Assembly: GCF_016650035.1 (NCBI RefSeq)
Contig: NZ_JAENWM010000017.1
Coordinates: 1-52,764, forward strand
Origin: Clostridium sp.
GTDB lineage: Bacteria; Bacillota; Clostridia; Clostridiales; Clostridiaceae
Direction: 5' to 3'
DNA length: 52,764 nucleotides
The notes under the pieces were generated by a model. The model did no database searches, had not been told where the DNA came from, and worked only from the letters and a program-made list of their open reading frames with translations. Of this stretch, positions 28,161-36,551 are shown piece by piece; the stretch's first letter is position 1; the number at the start of each line of letters is the position of its first letter. The translations under genes and the position numbers were made by a program.

Positions 28161-28820
28161 TTGAAGATTGTTTTTAAGAAATTATTGCCCCTAATACTTA
28201 TTGGATGTGTTCCACTTTCTAATTTGTTTTATTGGGGCCTAAATAATACCGAAAGAGGAGTTTACGATTTAACTACTGATTTAGATAGAGTTTTACCACT
28301 TATAAAAATATTTATAATACCCTATATGACTTTATGGTTTTTCTAAGCCATTTGTTTTGTTTACTTATGTTACAAAAACAGAAGTGTTTATTATAAGATT
28401 ATGATTACCTTGTGCTTATGTTATGTTGTTACTTTTATAACTTATTACTTTTTTCAAACAACTGTTCCAAGGCCTCTTGTTACAGGAGATGACATATTTT
28501 CTAAACTTATTTTATTTACTTATAATTCTGATGCGCCTTTTAATTGTTTCCCAAGCATTCATGTAATTACTGCATACTTAGCTATGAAAGGAATTAATGC
28601 AACTGATGCTATTAAAAGGATTAAATTTCCAGTTAACATAGTTGGATTTCTTATTATCATCTCCACTGAATTTGTAAAACAACATGTTATAATGGATATA
28701 TTTTTTGCAATAATTTTATGTGATGTGATTTTGAATTGCACTAATTATATAGAAGTCCACTACAAATTATATAATTCCAATAAATCACTTAGCTCTCACA
28801 ATCAAAATATTGATCAATAA
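28161..28820 (+). pseudogene. PAP2-family phosphatase gene with an in-frame stop
   Basis: TTG at 28161 after AAAGAGGA opens a frame that reads 61 codons, meets TAA at 28344, and continues in the same frame to 28820. The downstream part carries the PAP2 motifs: TVPRPLV (RP of motif 1), CFPSIHV (PSxH of motif 2) and STEFVKQHVIMD (H...D of motif 3), in the arrangement of the AUR1-like PAP2_3 group, with several membrane helices. The whole would be about 219 aa. A single TAA breaks it. It lies at the left end of the element. It is either a decayed gene or a single-base error. Confidence 0.78.
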
Positions 28821-28825
28821 CATAA

Positions 28826-28862
28826 ATCAAAGGCTACTGAAAATTTTCAGCAGCCTTTGGTT
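28826..28862. terminator. Bidirectional terminator between PAP2-type gene and clpE
   Basis: Arms at 28828-28843 and 28844-28859 (CAAAGGCTACTGAAAA and near-complement) form a 14-bp stem with one mismatch and A/T flanks. It separates two convergent genes. Confidence 0.8.
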
Positions 28863-31195
28863 TATATTATAACAACTTTACCATTTACTAACCCCATTGA
28901 TATTTTTGATCCCGCTCTAAATTCGTTTTTAAGATATTGTTCTGCTATCTCATCTTCAATATATTTTTGAATAGTTCTTCTAAGTGGCCTTGCGCCGAAT
29001 TTTTCATCGTATCCAGTTGCTAAAATAAAATCCTTTACCTCTTCTGACACATCCAATGTAATATTCTTTTCTTGTGCCTCATCGACTACTTCTTTAATCA
29101 TTAAATCAACTATTTTTCGAAGTTCTTGCTTTTCAAGTAGGGTAAATACAATCGTTTCATCTACTCTATTTAAAAATTCCGGCCTAAAGGTTTCTTTTAA
29201 AGCATCCTTTACATGCGCCGATAATACATCATAATTATCTTGAACAAAACCAATGCCACTTGTTTTAAACTGAGTCCCTGCATTTGATGTCATTATTATT
29301 ACGGTATTTTCAAAGAAAACAGTTCTGCCTTGACTATCCGTTAGTCTTCCGTCTTCTAGAATTTGGAGCAGCATGTTAAATAGATCCGGATGAGCCTTCT
29401 CTATTTCATCTAAAAGAATTACTGAATAAGGCTTTCTTTTCACCTTTTCCGTTAACTGACCACCTTGATCATAGCCTACATATCCTGGTGGTGCACCAAT
29501 CAGCTTAGAAACTGTATGTTTTTCCATATATTCAGACATATCTATACGAATTAATGCTTCTTCACTTCCAAAAAGTTCACAAGATAGTGCTTTAACTAGC
29601 TCTGTTTTTCCGACCCCCGTTGGTCCTACAAAAATAAAAGAAGAGGGCTTTTTCTTTTTTCTAAATCCCGAACGGTTGCGTCTGATTGCTCTTGATAAAC
29701 TAATAATAGCCTCATTTTGACCTACAACTCGTTTGTGTAGCCTACTCTCCAAATTTAATAACTTGCTAGCCTCTTTTTCTGTAATCTTCTGAATTGGAAT
29801 TTTAGTCCATGACTCAATGACAAAAGCAACATCCTCTAATGTAATTTGAACTTCATTACATGTTTTTTCAATTTCATTAATATCTTCATTTATTTTGCAA
29901 AATTTCGTTTTATATTCTGCAGCTTTTTTAAAGTTCGCAGTATCATCTGCTTCTTTCTGTGATGCCTTAATTTCTTCTAATTCCTCTTTGAGTCCCGCTA
30001 GTTCCACAAGACCTTTGTTTTTTAAATTAGCTCTAGAACCCGCTTCATCAATAACATCTATAGCTTTGTCTGGAAGAAATCTATCTGTTATATACCTCTC
30101 AGATAAATTTACGACTTCCCGTATTACTTCATCAGATATTTTAACTTTATGATACTCTTCATAGTATACTCTGATTCCCTTTAAGATTTCTATTGTCTCA
30201 TCTATACTTGGTTCTTCAACTAGTACTGGTTGAAATCTTCGCTCAAGGGCCGCGTCTTTTTCTATATATTTTCTATATTCTTCTAATGTAGTAACCCCAA
30301 TGACTTGTATTTCTCCCTTAGCTAACGCCGGTTTCAAAATATTGGCTGCATTCATTGAACCACCTTGAACTTCACCCGCACCCATTATATTATGTACCTC
30401 GTCAATAACTAATATAATATTTCCACTTTCCTTAGCTTCTTCAATAATTGACTTCATACGGCCTTCAAATTGTCCTCTAAACTGTGTACCTGCAACCACA
30501 GCGGTGAGATCAAGCAGATAAACCTCTGAATCGAATAATTTTTCTGGAACTTGCTTTTCCGCAATTCTCACTGCTAACCCCTCTGCAATAGCTGTTTTAC
30601 CTACACCAGCTTCTCCAATTAATATAGGATTATTTTTGGTTCTTCTATTTAATATTTGTACCACTCTATCAATTTCACTATGCCTTCCTATAACTTTATC
30701 TATACCCTTTTGATTTGCTTTATTTGTTAGATTTATCCCATATGTATCTAAGTGTTTTCTCTTCTTTTTAAACCAACTTTTCTTTGATTTATCATCATCC
30801 GATTGTTTACTCTTTGGGGTATCCTCCACTTCATCTTCTACAAAATCCTTGTTTTCATCTTTAGCTCCAAATAAACCGCTAAAAACATTTCCAATTGATT
30901 TTTTTCCTTCACCTTCTTCATCATCCATATCTGAAATATCCAAATCCTCAAGGTTCATGCCTTCTAAGTTCATATCTTCCAAATTCATGCCTTTAAACAT
31001 ATTACCCATTTGATCATTTAAGTTTTCAATATCATCAGAGGATATTCCCGCTTGTTGCATTAGTTGATCCATTACAGGGATGCCCCTCTTCTTAGCACAC
31101 TCCATGCATAGAGCTACTGTTTCAGTTTTTCCATTTTCAACTTTTGATGTTAAAATCATTGCTATATTTTTTTTACATATATCACATAATTTCAT
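28862..31195 (-). CDS. clpE: ClpE-type AAA+ unfoldase with N-terminal zinc finger
   Basis: A Hsp100 ATPase of 777 aa. The N-terminus has two CxxC pairs (LCDICKK and LCMECAKKR), the ClpE/McsA-type zinc finger, instead of the ClpC double-Clp N domain. An acidic spacer with [10 protein letters not shown] repeats follows. D1 has GEAGVGKT (about residue 192) and VIDEVHNI; the linker carries a UVR-like coiled segment; D2 has GPTGVGKTE (about 522) and LLDEIEKAH. The loop GIGFVQ matches the (L/I/V)GF ClpP-binding tripeptide, so it probably feeds ClpP. The ATG at 31195 has GGAG 9 nt upstream. It lies inside the element, behind a 74-aa gene. No CtsR operator was found upstream. Confidence 0.9.
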   Translation of the reverse strand: MKLCDICKKNIAMILTSKVENGKTETVALCMECAKKRGIPVMDQLMQQAGISSDDIENLNDQMGNMFKGMNLEDMNLEGMNLEDLDISDMDDEEGEGKKSIGNVFSGLFGAKDENKDFVEDEVEDTPKSKQSDDDKSKKSWFKKKRKHLDTYGINLTNKANQKGIDKVIGRHSEIDRVVQILNRRTKNNPILIGEAGVGKTAIAEGLAVRIAEKQVPEKLFDSEVYLLDLTAVVAGTQFRGQFEGRMKSIIEEAKESGNIILVIDEVHNIMGAGEVQGGSMNAANILKPALAKGEIQVIGVTTLEEYRKYIEKDAALERRFQPVLVEEPSIDETIEILKGIRVYYEEYHKVKISDEVIREVVNLSERYITDRFLPDKAIDVIDEAGSRANLKNKGLVELAGLKEELEEIKASQKEADDTANFKKAAEYKTKFCKINEDINEIEKTCNEVQITLEDVAFVIESWTKIPIQKITEKEASKLLNLESRLHKRVVGQNEAIISLSRAIRRNRSGFRKKKKPSSFIFVGPTGVGKTELVKALSCELFGSEEALIRIDMSEYMEKHTVSKLIGAPPGYVGYDQGGQLTEKVKRKPYSVILLDEIEKAHPDLFNMLLQILEDGRLTDSQGRTVFFENTVIIMTSNAGTQFKTSGIGFVQDNYDVLSAHVKDALKETFRPEFLNRVDETIVFTLLEKQELRKIVDLMIKEVVDEAQEKNITLDVSEEVKDFILATGYDEKFGARPLRRTIQKYIEDEIAEQYLKNEFRAGSKISMGLVNGKVVII

Positions 31196-31243
31196 ATAAA
31201 TCATCTCCATATTTTATGTTGTATTTAATACTATAATATAATG

Positions 31244-31468
31244 TTATATTAGTATATCATCTTTTAGTAGAATTTGCTTCGTATATTCAGATTGTTTCTT
31301 TTTTATTAATAAAACACCACCATTCATTAGCTTTTCTATTAATTCGTTTATTTCTTGTAGCGAAAGCTTTGAAGCTATTATTCTTGCAATAATCCTTGTA
31401 TACTGCTGAGTCAAAAGTTCCCTCTGTTCTTCATTTAATTCTGATATAATCGTAGATTTAACTTTCAT
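31244..31468 (-). CDS. 74-aa helical protein of unknown function upstream of clpE
   Basis: Begins MKVKSTIISELNEEQ and is predicted to be mostly helical, with a basic/aliphatic heptad-like middle (RIIARIIASKLSLQEINEL) and a LLIKKKQSEY tail. GGGGGAG precedes the ATG by 5 nt. It is 48 nt upstream of clpE on the same strand and divergent from the recombinase, so it may belong to either system. I do not recognise the family. Candidate roles, by position only, are a Clp partner or a recombination directionality factor. Confidence 0.7.
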   Translation of the reverse strand: MKVKSTIISELNEEQRELLTQQYTRIIARIIASKLSLQEINELIEKLMNGGVLLIKKKQSEYTKQILLKDDILI

Positions 31469-31648
31469 TTATTCTCCCCCAAGTAAACTATTATATTATA
31501 GTATGCTGCATGAATTTCAGTGTTACAAAATGTATATACATAAATATATTTAGTTAAATTCTTTTTTACGTAATATTATTTTTTTAAGACACATATGTTT
31601 ATCTTGTAACTCTTAGTATTTTAAATCAATTGTTAAGGAGTGTGTAAA

Positions 31649-33247
31649 TTGAAAATAGCAGCTATATACTCCAGAAAATCAAAGATTACAGTAAGTGGAG
31701 AATCAATTATAAACCAAATTGAACTATGTAGGCATGAAGGCACACATTTAGGCATTAATGAATTTATAATATACGAGGATGAAGGTTTTTCAGGAAAAAA
31801 TATAAAAAGGCCTCAATTTCAAAAAATGCTTGTTGATGCAAAAGAAAATAAATTTCAGGTGCTTATTTGTTATAGACTTGATAGAATTAGTAGAAACATA
31901 TCTGATTTTTCTACTCTTATAAAAAAGCTGGATAGTTTACACATAAGCTTTATAAGTGTTAACGAGAAGTTTGATACCTCAACACCTATGGGACGTGCCA
32001 TGATGTATATTTCCTCAGTTTTTGCACAGTTAGAACGTGAAACTATTGGCGAGCGAGTTCGCGATAATATGTTAGAACTATCTAAAACCGGAAGATGGCT
32101 CGGTGGACAAACGCCTCTAGGTTATGAAAGTAAGAAAATATCATATTTGGATTTCGATCACAAAGAAAAAAACATGTATGGTTTGTCACCTATAAAAAAA
32201 GAGTTAGCAGTGGTGAAAATTATTTATGATAAATATTTAGAATATAAATCTATTAACCAAGTTTTTATCTACCTTTTTAAAAATAACATCAAAACAAAAT
32301 ATGGTGCTGACTTTACTAAGAAAAGAATTCAACTCATATTGAGAACCCCTCTTTATGTTAGAGCAAATGAAGATGTTATGAAATATCTTGATTATATTGG
32401 CATGAATGTCATTGGAAACACTAATGAAAAATATGGTATTTTAACTTATAACAAAAGTAAAGGCACCCGAACTAAACGAGTTATAACGGAATGGATTGCA
32501 GCTGTTTCCTTCCATGAAGGGATTATTGCTAGCACGTCTTGGCTTAAAGTTCAACAAATACTAGACCAAAATAAAAACAAAGCTCCAAGACTTGGCACCT
32601 CTGCTTCTGCATTACTTACTGGAACCTTAAAATGTTCTAAATGTGGTAAGAGTATGATTGTTAAACATGGTCATATTAGTTCAGAAACCAATAAAAAAAT
32701 TCAGTATTATGTCTGCAGTACTAAAGATTATTCAAGGGGCCTTCGATGTAATAATCCTAATATCCGTGTAGATGAACTTGAAATTATAGTTATAGATTAT
32801 TTAAAAAGTATGACTATTGACAAGACTCTTTTATTAAAAGAATTAACTATTATAAAATCCGAACTCCTTAAAAACGTCGACCTGCAATGCGAAATAACTA
32901 GTCTTCCAACACAAATAAAGATAAAACAAGACCAAATTGACGTTCTAGTAAATCATTTATCTTTAGAGAATGACATTTCCAAATATATAAGCCCTCAAAT
33001 TTATAAATTGGGAAATGAATTAGAAGAATTAACACATAAATATGAAATTTTAAAAGCAAGTTCCTATGAATATAATAAAGATAATAATAATTCAAATATT
33101 TTTTTTACTTCCTCAAATAATTTTTTGGATATTATCGATCTCTTAGATTTTAATAATAAACGACTTTTAATTAATAATATTGTAAACTCAATATTTTGGG
33201 ATGGTGCAAAAGGTGAAGTATTAATAAATCTAATTTCTTTAAATTAA
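31649..33247 (+). CDS. Large serine recombinase (integrase)
   Basis: A 532-aa site-specific recombinase. The resolvase-type catalytic domain (1-145) starts with IYSRKS (nucleophile Ser11 in YxRxS), then YEDEGFSG, YRLDRISRN and SSVFAQLERETIGERV. The Recombinase domain follows from WLGGQTPLGY to about residue 300. A zinc ribbon lies at about 328-375 (LKCSKCGKSM ... YYVCSTKD ... LRCNNP), then a coiled coil and C-terminal tail. TTG at 31649 is chosen: AAGGAG sits 8 nt upstream, whereas the GTG at 31640 overlaps that site. It reads toward the right att site 170 nt away. Confidence 0.93.
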   Translation: MKIAAIYSRKSKITVSGESIINQIELCRHEGTHLGINEFIIYEDEGFSGKNIKRPQFQKMLVDAKENKFQVLICYRLDRISRNISDFSTLIKKLDSLHISFISVNEKFDTSTPMGRAMMYISSVFAQLERETIGERVRDNMLELSKTGRWLGGQTPLGYESKKISYLDFDHKEKNMYGLSPIKKELAVVKIIYDKYLEYKSINQVFIYLFKNNIKTKYGADFTKKRIQLILRTPLYVRANEDVMKYLDYIGMNVIGNTNEKYGILTYNKSKGTRTKRVITEWIAAVSFHEGIIASTSWLKVQQILDQNKNKAPRLGTSASALLTGTLKCSKCGKSMIVKHGHISSETNKKIQYYVCSTKDYSRGLRCNNPNIRVDELEIIVIDYLKSMTIDKTLLLKELTIIKSELLKNVDLQCEITSLPTQIKIKQDQIDVLVNHLSLENDISKYISPQIYKLGNELEELTHKYEILKASSYEYNKDNNNSNIFFTSSNNFLDIIDLLDFNNKRLLINNIVNSIFWDGAKGEVLINLISLN

Positions 33248-33271
33248 ATCATCATCTGCGAAGCTACAATA

Positions 33272-33379
33272 TTAACAACTTCAGAAGGAGACTTATACAC
33301 CCACTAAAGTTTTTTATTTGTTATAGCATGTAACTCCCACTTATAGAAGTGGGAGACTTTCCTTCTGAAATGTTGTTAA
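33272..33379. repeat. Long imperfect inverted repeat with nested hairpin
   Basis: TTAACAAC + TTCAGAAGGA (33272-33289) pairs with TCCTTCTGAA + AT bulge + GTTGTTAA (33360-33379). Nested inside is CTCCCACTT/AAGTGGGAG (33334-33355) with a 4-nt loop. Next to it, CACTAAACTG/CAGTTTAGTG (33382-33408) forms another 10-bp hairpin that overlaps the recombinase arm. The nested hairpin resembles those at IS200/IS605 ends, but no transposase is present. It could also be the recombinase terminator or a small RNA. This covers most of the 33248-33585 gap. Confidence 0.75.
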
Positions 33380-33383
33380 ACCA

Positions 33384-33467
33384 CTAAACTGGGTGTCGCA
33401 GTTTAGTGTAGCTAGCACAAAATTCACTTCCTACATCAATACAATCATAAGGTTCGTAACTCATCAT
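33384..33467 (-). pseudogene. 5' part of split FAD/NAD-binding reductase gene
   Basis: GGAGG at 33473-33477 precedes ATG codons at 33467 and 33464. The native codons run to the TGT at 33417-33419 and read MSYEPYDCIDVGSEFC; beyond it the frame enters the element and stops at 33384. Joined to the CPCHLAE part at 27974, the result is GSEFC-PCHLAE, in frame with no extra or missing bases. It lies downstream of the DD-carboxypeptidase gene. Confidence 0.8.
33395..33441. other. Right attachment site of the serine-recombinase element (attR)
   Basis: Element arm CGCAGTTTAGTGTAGCTAGC at 33397-33416, crossover ACA at 33417-33419, then host sequence that encodes the start of the split reductase on the minus strand. 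Confidence 0.8.
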
Positions 33468-33495
33468 TATTACCTCCAATGCACTATACTATTAA

Positions 33496-33524
33496 AATAT
33501 ATAAAAATCATAAAATTGTTACAA
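33496..33524 (-). promoter_or_regulatory. Candidate promoter stranded with the 5' gene fragment
   Basis: On the minus strand TTGTAA (33519-33524) and TATATT (33496-33501) are spaced 17 nt and lie about 30 nt before the fragment's ATG. The surrounding sequence is AT-rich, so chance matches are likely. Confidence 0.4.
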
Positions 33525-33585
33525 ATCAAACAATAATCTCTATACTTATTAACTCATACACAAAAGGCACTAAAATATCTATACA

Positions 33586-34716
33586 CTACTTACTTTGAAG
33601 GAAGAAACTCTTGATTTTACTGAACCTATCTTTTATAAAATTCTTTTTCTGAACAGCGTTTTTAGCTACTAGTGCTTCCGTAAATAGAAGTTTACTATTT
33701 TGGTATATATCTACCCTACCAACCTTTTCCCCTTCATTTATCGGTGCATAAACGTCATACAATGGCTTTTTAATCTTAGCTTCAATCTTCGAATCTTTTA
33801 CTACTGGAATTATAATATCTCTTTCACTTACTATTTCAACACTATTGGCTCCGTTTTTTATAGCAAATCGTTCCAAGATATCATCTTTACTAATTATTTT
33901 TTTATATTCATAATTTTTTTCAACATATTTACTTATCTTTTCGGTTTCCTTCCATCTAGGTGTACAATTCAAAGTTACTATAATAACTTCTCTATTATTA
34001 ATGGTTACAGAAGTTACTAAACATTTTCCTGCCTTCCCAGTATACCCAGTTTTCACTCCAGTAGAATTTGGTAGAAGATATAGAATTTTATTTATATTAT
34101 GATAACTTCTAGTGAAATTATATTCTTTTGCATCAATATCTTTAGAGCCCACTATATCGTTAAAAAGTTTTATTTCTTTTGCCTTTGCAGTAATTAGAGC
34201 TAAATCATATGCAGTAGAATAATGATTAGTACTATCAAGTCCATGAGGAGACTCAAAATTGCTGTTTAGAAGTCCAATTTCTAAAGCATACTCATTCATA
34301 AGCTTTAAAAACTCATCAACACTTCCACTTATTCCTTCTGCTATTGCAATGGCTCCATCATTTCCTGACCTTAACATAAAGCCATATAATAGTTCTTTTA
34401 AGCTTATTTGTTCTCCACTTTTGTATCCTATTTCTGATCCACGAATGCTTGCTGCCTTTTCAGATATAGTTATTTTTTTGTTCAAATCGCCACATTTTAT
34501 TGCCACAAGAGCTGTTACAATCTTTGTAGTACTTGCAATTTCAATGGGAGTGTATGCATTTTTTTCATATAAAACAATTTTGGAATCTGCGTCTAATGCT
34601 ATAGCACTTACAGCATCAATGTATATATCATCAGCATACACATTTTGAGCTAAGGTTGTGAGTAAAAAAAATAAACTTAAAGACAATGATATTGATATTT
34701 TATATTTCTTTTTCAT
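33586..34716 (-). CDS. D-alanyl-D-alanine carboxypeptidase (DacF/PBP5 type)
   Basis: A serine DD-carboxypeptidase that trims peptidoglycan stem peptides. A signal peptide (KKKYKISISLSLSLFFLL) is followed by the three active-site motifs: STTK (in EIASTTKIVTAL), SGN (in LRSGNDGA) and KTG (in TGVKTGYTGKAG). A C-terminal beta domain and a basic amphipathic tail follow, as in membrane-anchored PBP5-type enzymes. It has 376 aa. GAGGTG precedes the ATG. It is divergent from the DUF2953-ytfJ pair, and a paralogue lies at 37515-38696. Confidence 0.92.
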   Translation of the reverse strand: MKKKYKISISLSLSLFFLLTTLAQNVYADDIYIDAVSAIALDADSKIVLYEKNAYTPIEIASTTKIVTALVAIKCGDLNKKITISEKAASIRGSEIGYKSGEQISLKELLYGFMLRSGNDGAIAIAEGISGSVDEFLKLMNEYALEIGLLNSNFESPHGLDSTNHYSTAYDLALITAKAKEIKLFNDIVGSKDIDAKEYNFTRSYHNINKILYLLPNSTGVKTGYTGKAGKCLVTSVTINNREVIIVTLNCTPRWKETEKISKYVEKNYEYKKIISKDDILERFAIKNGANSVEIVSERDIIIPVVKDSKIEAKIKKPLYDVYAPINEGEKVGRVDIYQNSKLLFTEALVAKNAVQKKNFIKDRFSKIKSFFLQSK

Positions 34717-34846
34717 AACCGCACCTCTTTTAAATTATTTTTAATTGAATTACTAACTATAAAAAAATAATAATTATTATTGATTTTTTAATAGATTTTT
34801 GGGCATAATACCAGTTATTAGGTATTCATTATTATGGGAGGTTGTG

Positions 34847-35413
34847 ATGTTTGTAAGTATACTAGTGTTTGTTATTGCGCTAACAATTATATTATTTCCA
34901 ATTCCTATTAAAATAACTCTCAAATACTCAAAGAAAATTTTAGAAATTTTTATATACAATAAAAAACTAAAAGCAAAAAAAAGCAAGAAAAATAATCCAG
35001 CAAAAAAACAAAAAATCACTACTGAGAAATCTTATACTTTTATCGACATAAAATTAATTATAAATAAAATTATGAGTTTAAAATTCAAGCCTACTTTAAC
35101 CTTAACCACTAAACTAGAATATGGATTTGATGACGCTGCACTTGTAGCTATATTATTTGGATTAATTCATTCGACATATAGTCTTTTATATTTATTATTG
35201 TTAAATTTTGTTAAGATAAAAAATATAGATCACAAAGTTATTCCTTATTTCAAAGAAAAAAATTTAAGTATTGAAATTTCCAGTATAATTTATACCAATT
35301 TAGCAAAAATTATATATATGTCAATTCTAATGTTAATTTGCCTTAAAAGCATAAACATAAGACATAAGAAAATCAATTCACAAAAATATAAAGGAGGAAA
35401 TGTACATGGATAG
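34847..35413 (+). CDS. DUF2953 protein (YtfI-like)
   Basis: A 188-aa protein with an N-terminal membrane helix (FVSILVFVIALTIILF), a Lys-rich linker, the FDDAALVAILFG segment and a final hydrophobic helix. It matches the DUF2953/YtfI type that precedes ytfJ in spore formers. The ATG at 34847 follows GGGAGG, preferred over an upstream TTG. Its 3' end overlaps ytfJ by 8 nt. Function unknown; a sporulation link is by neighbourhood. Confidence 0.8.
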   Translation: MFVSILVFVIALTIILFPIPIKITLKYSKKILEIFIYNKKLKAKKSKKNNPAKKQKITTEKSYTFIDIKLIINKIMSLKFKPTLTLTTKLEYGFDDAALVAILFGLIHSTYSLLYLLLLNFVKIKNIDHKVIPYFKEKNLSIEISSIIYTNLAKIIYMSILMLICLKSINIRHKKINSQKYKGGNVHG

Positions 35414-35828
35414 TCACCCAATTGAAAATTTAATGAGAAGCACCATGGAAAGTATAAAGGATATGATAGATGTAAACACCATTGTAGGTGATCCTGTAGA
35501 ATCACTAGATGGAACTACAATTATTCCCATTTCTAGAGTATGTGTTGGTTTTGCATCTGGAGGTAGTGAGTTTAATAGCGTTAAGCATTCTGATTCAAAC
35601 GCTAAATATCCTTTTGGAGGTGGTTCTGGAGCTGGAGTCACTGTAAGACCTGTTGCATTTTTAGTAGTCAAAAATGATTCAATAAGACTTTTATCTGTAG
35701 ATCAGCAAAATACATATGATAAAATCGTTGATACAGTACCACAAATTATCGATATTATTAAGGGAATGTTTAAAGATAAAGGTAACACAAAATCAAAATA
35801 CGATGATAAAGAAGATTTTGATGAATAA
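35406..35828 (+). CDS. ytfJ: GerW family sporulation protein YtfJ
   Basis: YtfJ/GerW family protein, linked in Bacillus to germination and sporulation. The 140-aa protein shows family features: VNTIVGDPVESLDGTTIIPISRV, then a Gly-rich FGGGSGAGVTVRPVAFLVV segment split here by short phrases, then IRLLSVDQQ. The ATG at 35406 is preferred to the one at 35400, because AAGGAGG is only 2 nt from the latter and 8 nt from the former. It overlaps the DUF2953 gene. Confidence 0.9.
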   Translation: MDSHPIENLMRSTMESIKDMIDVNTIVGDPVESLDGTTIIPISRVCVGFASGGSEFNSVKHSDSNAKYPFGGGSGAGVTVRPVAFLVVKNDSIRLLSVDQQNTYDKIVDTVPQIIDIIKGMFKDKGNTKSKYDDKEDFDE

Positions 35829-35854
35829 TTGCTTATAATATAATTCTTAATTGA

Positions 35855-35908
35855 TAAACCCCATCACAGTAAAGTTTTTAATGAAAAACTTTACTGTGAT
35901 GGGGTTTA
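35855..35908. terminator. Perfect 25-bp hairpin terminator between ytfJ and scpB
   Basis: Arms 35855-35879 and 35884-35908 are exact complements around an AATG loop. It ends two convergent genes. Confidence 0.9.
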
Positions 35909-35941
35909 TAACTTTGTACCTAAGTCATTTTAGTTAAATAC

Positions 35942-36550
35942 CTAAACTGTTTGGGTCGTCTTAGCTGTATCAATATCACTCTCTGAATTTTCATCCGCAA
36001 AACTTTCTAAGCAAGGCATATCTTGAAGACTATTAAAATCAAAGTGTTTAAGAAATTCATCCGTGGTTACATAAATAATTGGCCTTCCTGGAACATTTTT
36101 CCGACCACTTTCTTTAATTAATTTTTTTTCTGATAATGTATAGACACCCCTATCGCTTTTAACACCTCTTATCTCCTCTATTTCCACTCTCGTTATTGGT
36201 TGTTTATATGCAATTATTGCTAGTGTTTCGAGGGAAGCCTGAGATAGTGATTGTCTGATATTTGTTTTTAATAATTTTTGCACATATTCGCTATTACAAG
36301 ATTTTGTAACAAATTGAAATTCATCATTAGTTACTATAATTTTAATTCCCCTATTATCTTCTTCGTATTTTACTCTTAATTCATCTGTTAATTGCCTTGT
36401 AAAATCTATGCTACATTCTAAAATATTTGCCATTTCAGTTAGTTTTAGTGCTTCTCCCGTAACAAAGAGCAGAGATTCAATAATAGAAAAATATATGTTT
36501 TTAGTAGAAACTTCTTCAATATCTATCGGTTTAATGTTTATTCCATCCAT
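35942..36550 (-). CDS. scpB: Chromosome segregation and condensation protein ScpB
   Basis: ScpB forms the Smc-ScpA-ScpB condensin with ScpA. The 202-aa protein has two winged-helix domains; the family signature LETLAIIAYKQPITRVEIEEIRG is represented by LAIIAYKQPITR and GVYTLSEKKLIKESG, and a C-terminal FLKHF segment is present. It starts 1 nt after the scpA stop. Confidence 0.95.
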   Translation of the reverse strand: MDGINIKPIDIEEVSTKNIYFSIIESLLFVTGEALKLTEMANILECSIDFTRQLTDELRVKYEEDNRGIKIIVTNDEFQFVTKSCNSEYVQKLLKTNIRQSLSQASLETLAIIAYKQPITRVEIEEIRGVKSDRGVYTLSEKKLIKESGRKNVPGRPIIYVTTDEFLKHFDFNSLQDMPCLESFADENSESDIDTAKTTQTV

Positions 36551-36551
36551 A

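Larger units (their letters stand above)
27973..33418. mobile_element. 5.45-kb serine-recombinase integrative element interrupting a reductase gene
   Basis: Bounded by ACA at 27972-27974 and at 33417-33419. Content: PAP2-type gene with a nonsense codon (+), ClpE-type unfoldase and a 74-aa gene (-), large serine recombinase (+) next to the right end, and a hairpin-rich stretch. Precise removal joins two parts of one gene in frame. Joining the ends of the element gives arms 33397-33416 and 27976-27995 matching 14/20 as an inverted repeat around the centre ACAT, the layout of a serine-integrase attP. No structural phage, replication or conjugation genes are present. Boundaries rest on the in-frame join and the dyad symmetry; a database comparison with an empty site would settle them. 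Confidence 0.82.

Noticed and set aside
31469-31648. CtsR operator controlling clpE
   Set aside because: No pair of GTCAAA-type repeats is present upstream of the 74-aa gene or clpE.
31640-31648. GTG start of the recombinase
   Set aside because: It overlaps the AAGGAG site; the TTG at 31649 has correct spacing.
33272-33379. Definite IS200/IS605 insertion sequence
   Set aside because: The hairpin is suggestive, but no TnpA or TnpB remains, and the segment is explained as part of the serine-recombinase element.
34259-34648. 129-aa plus-strand reading frame
   Set aside because: It is antisense to the DD-carboxypeptidase gene, which has all three active-site motifs.
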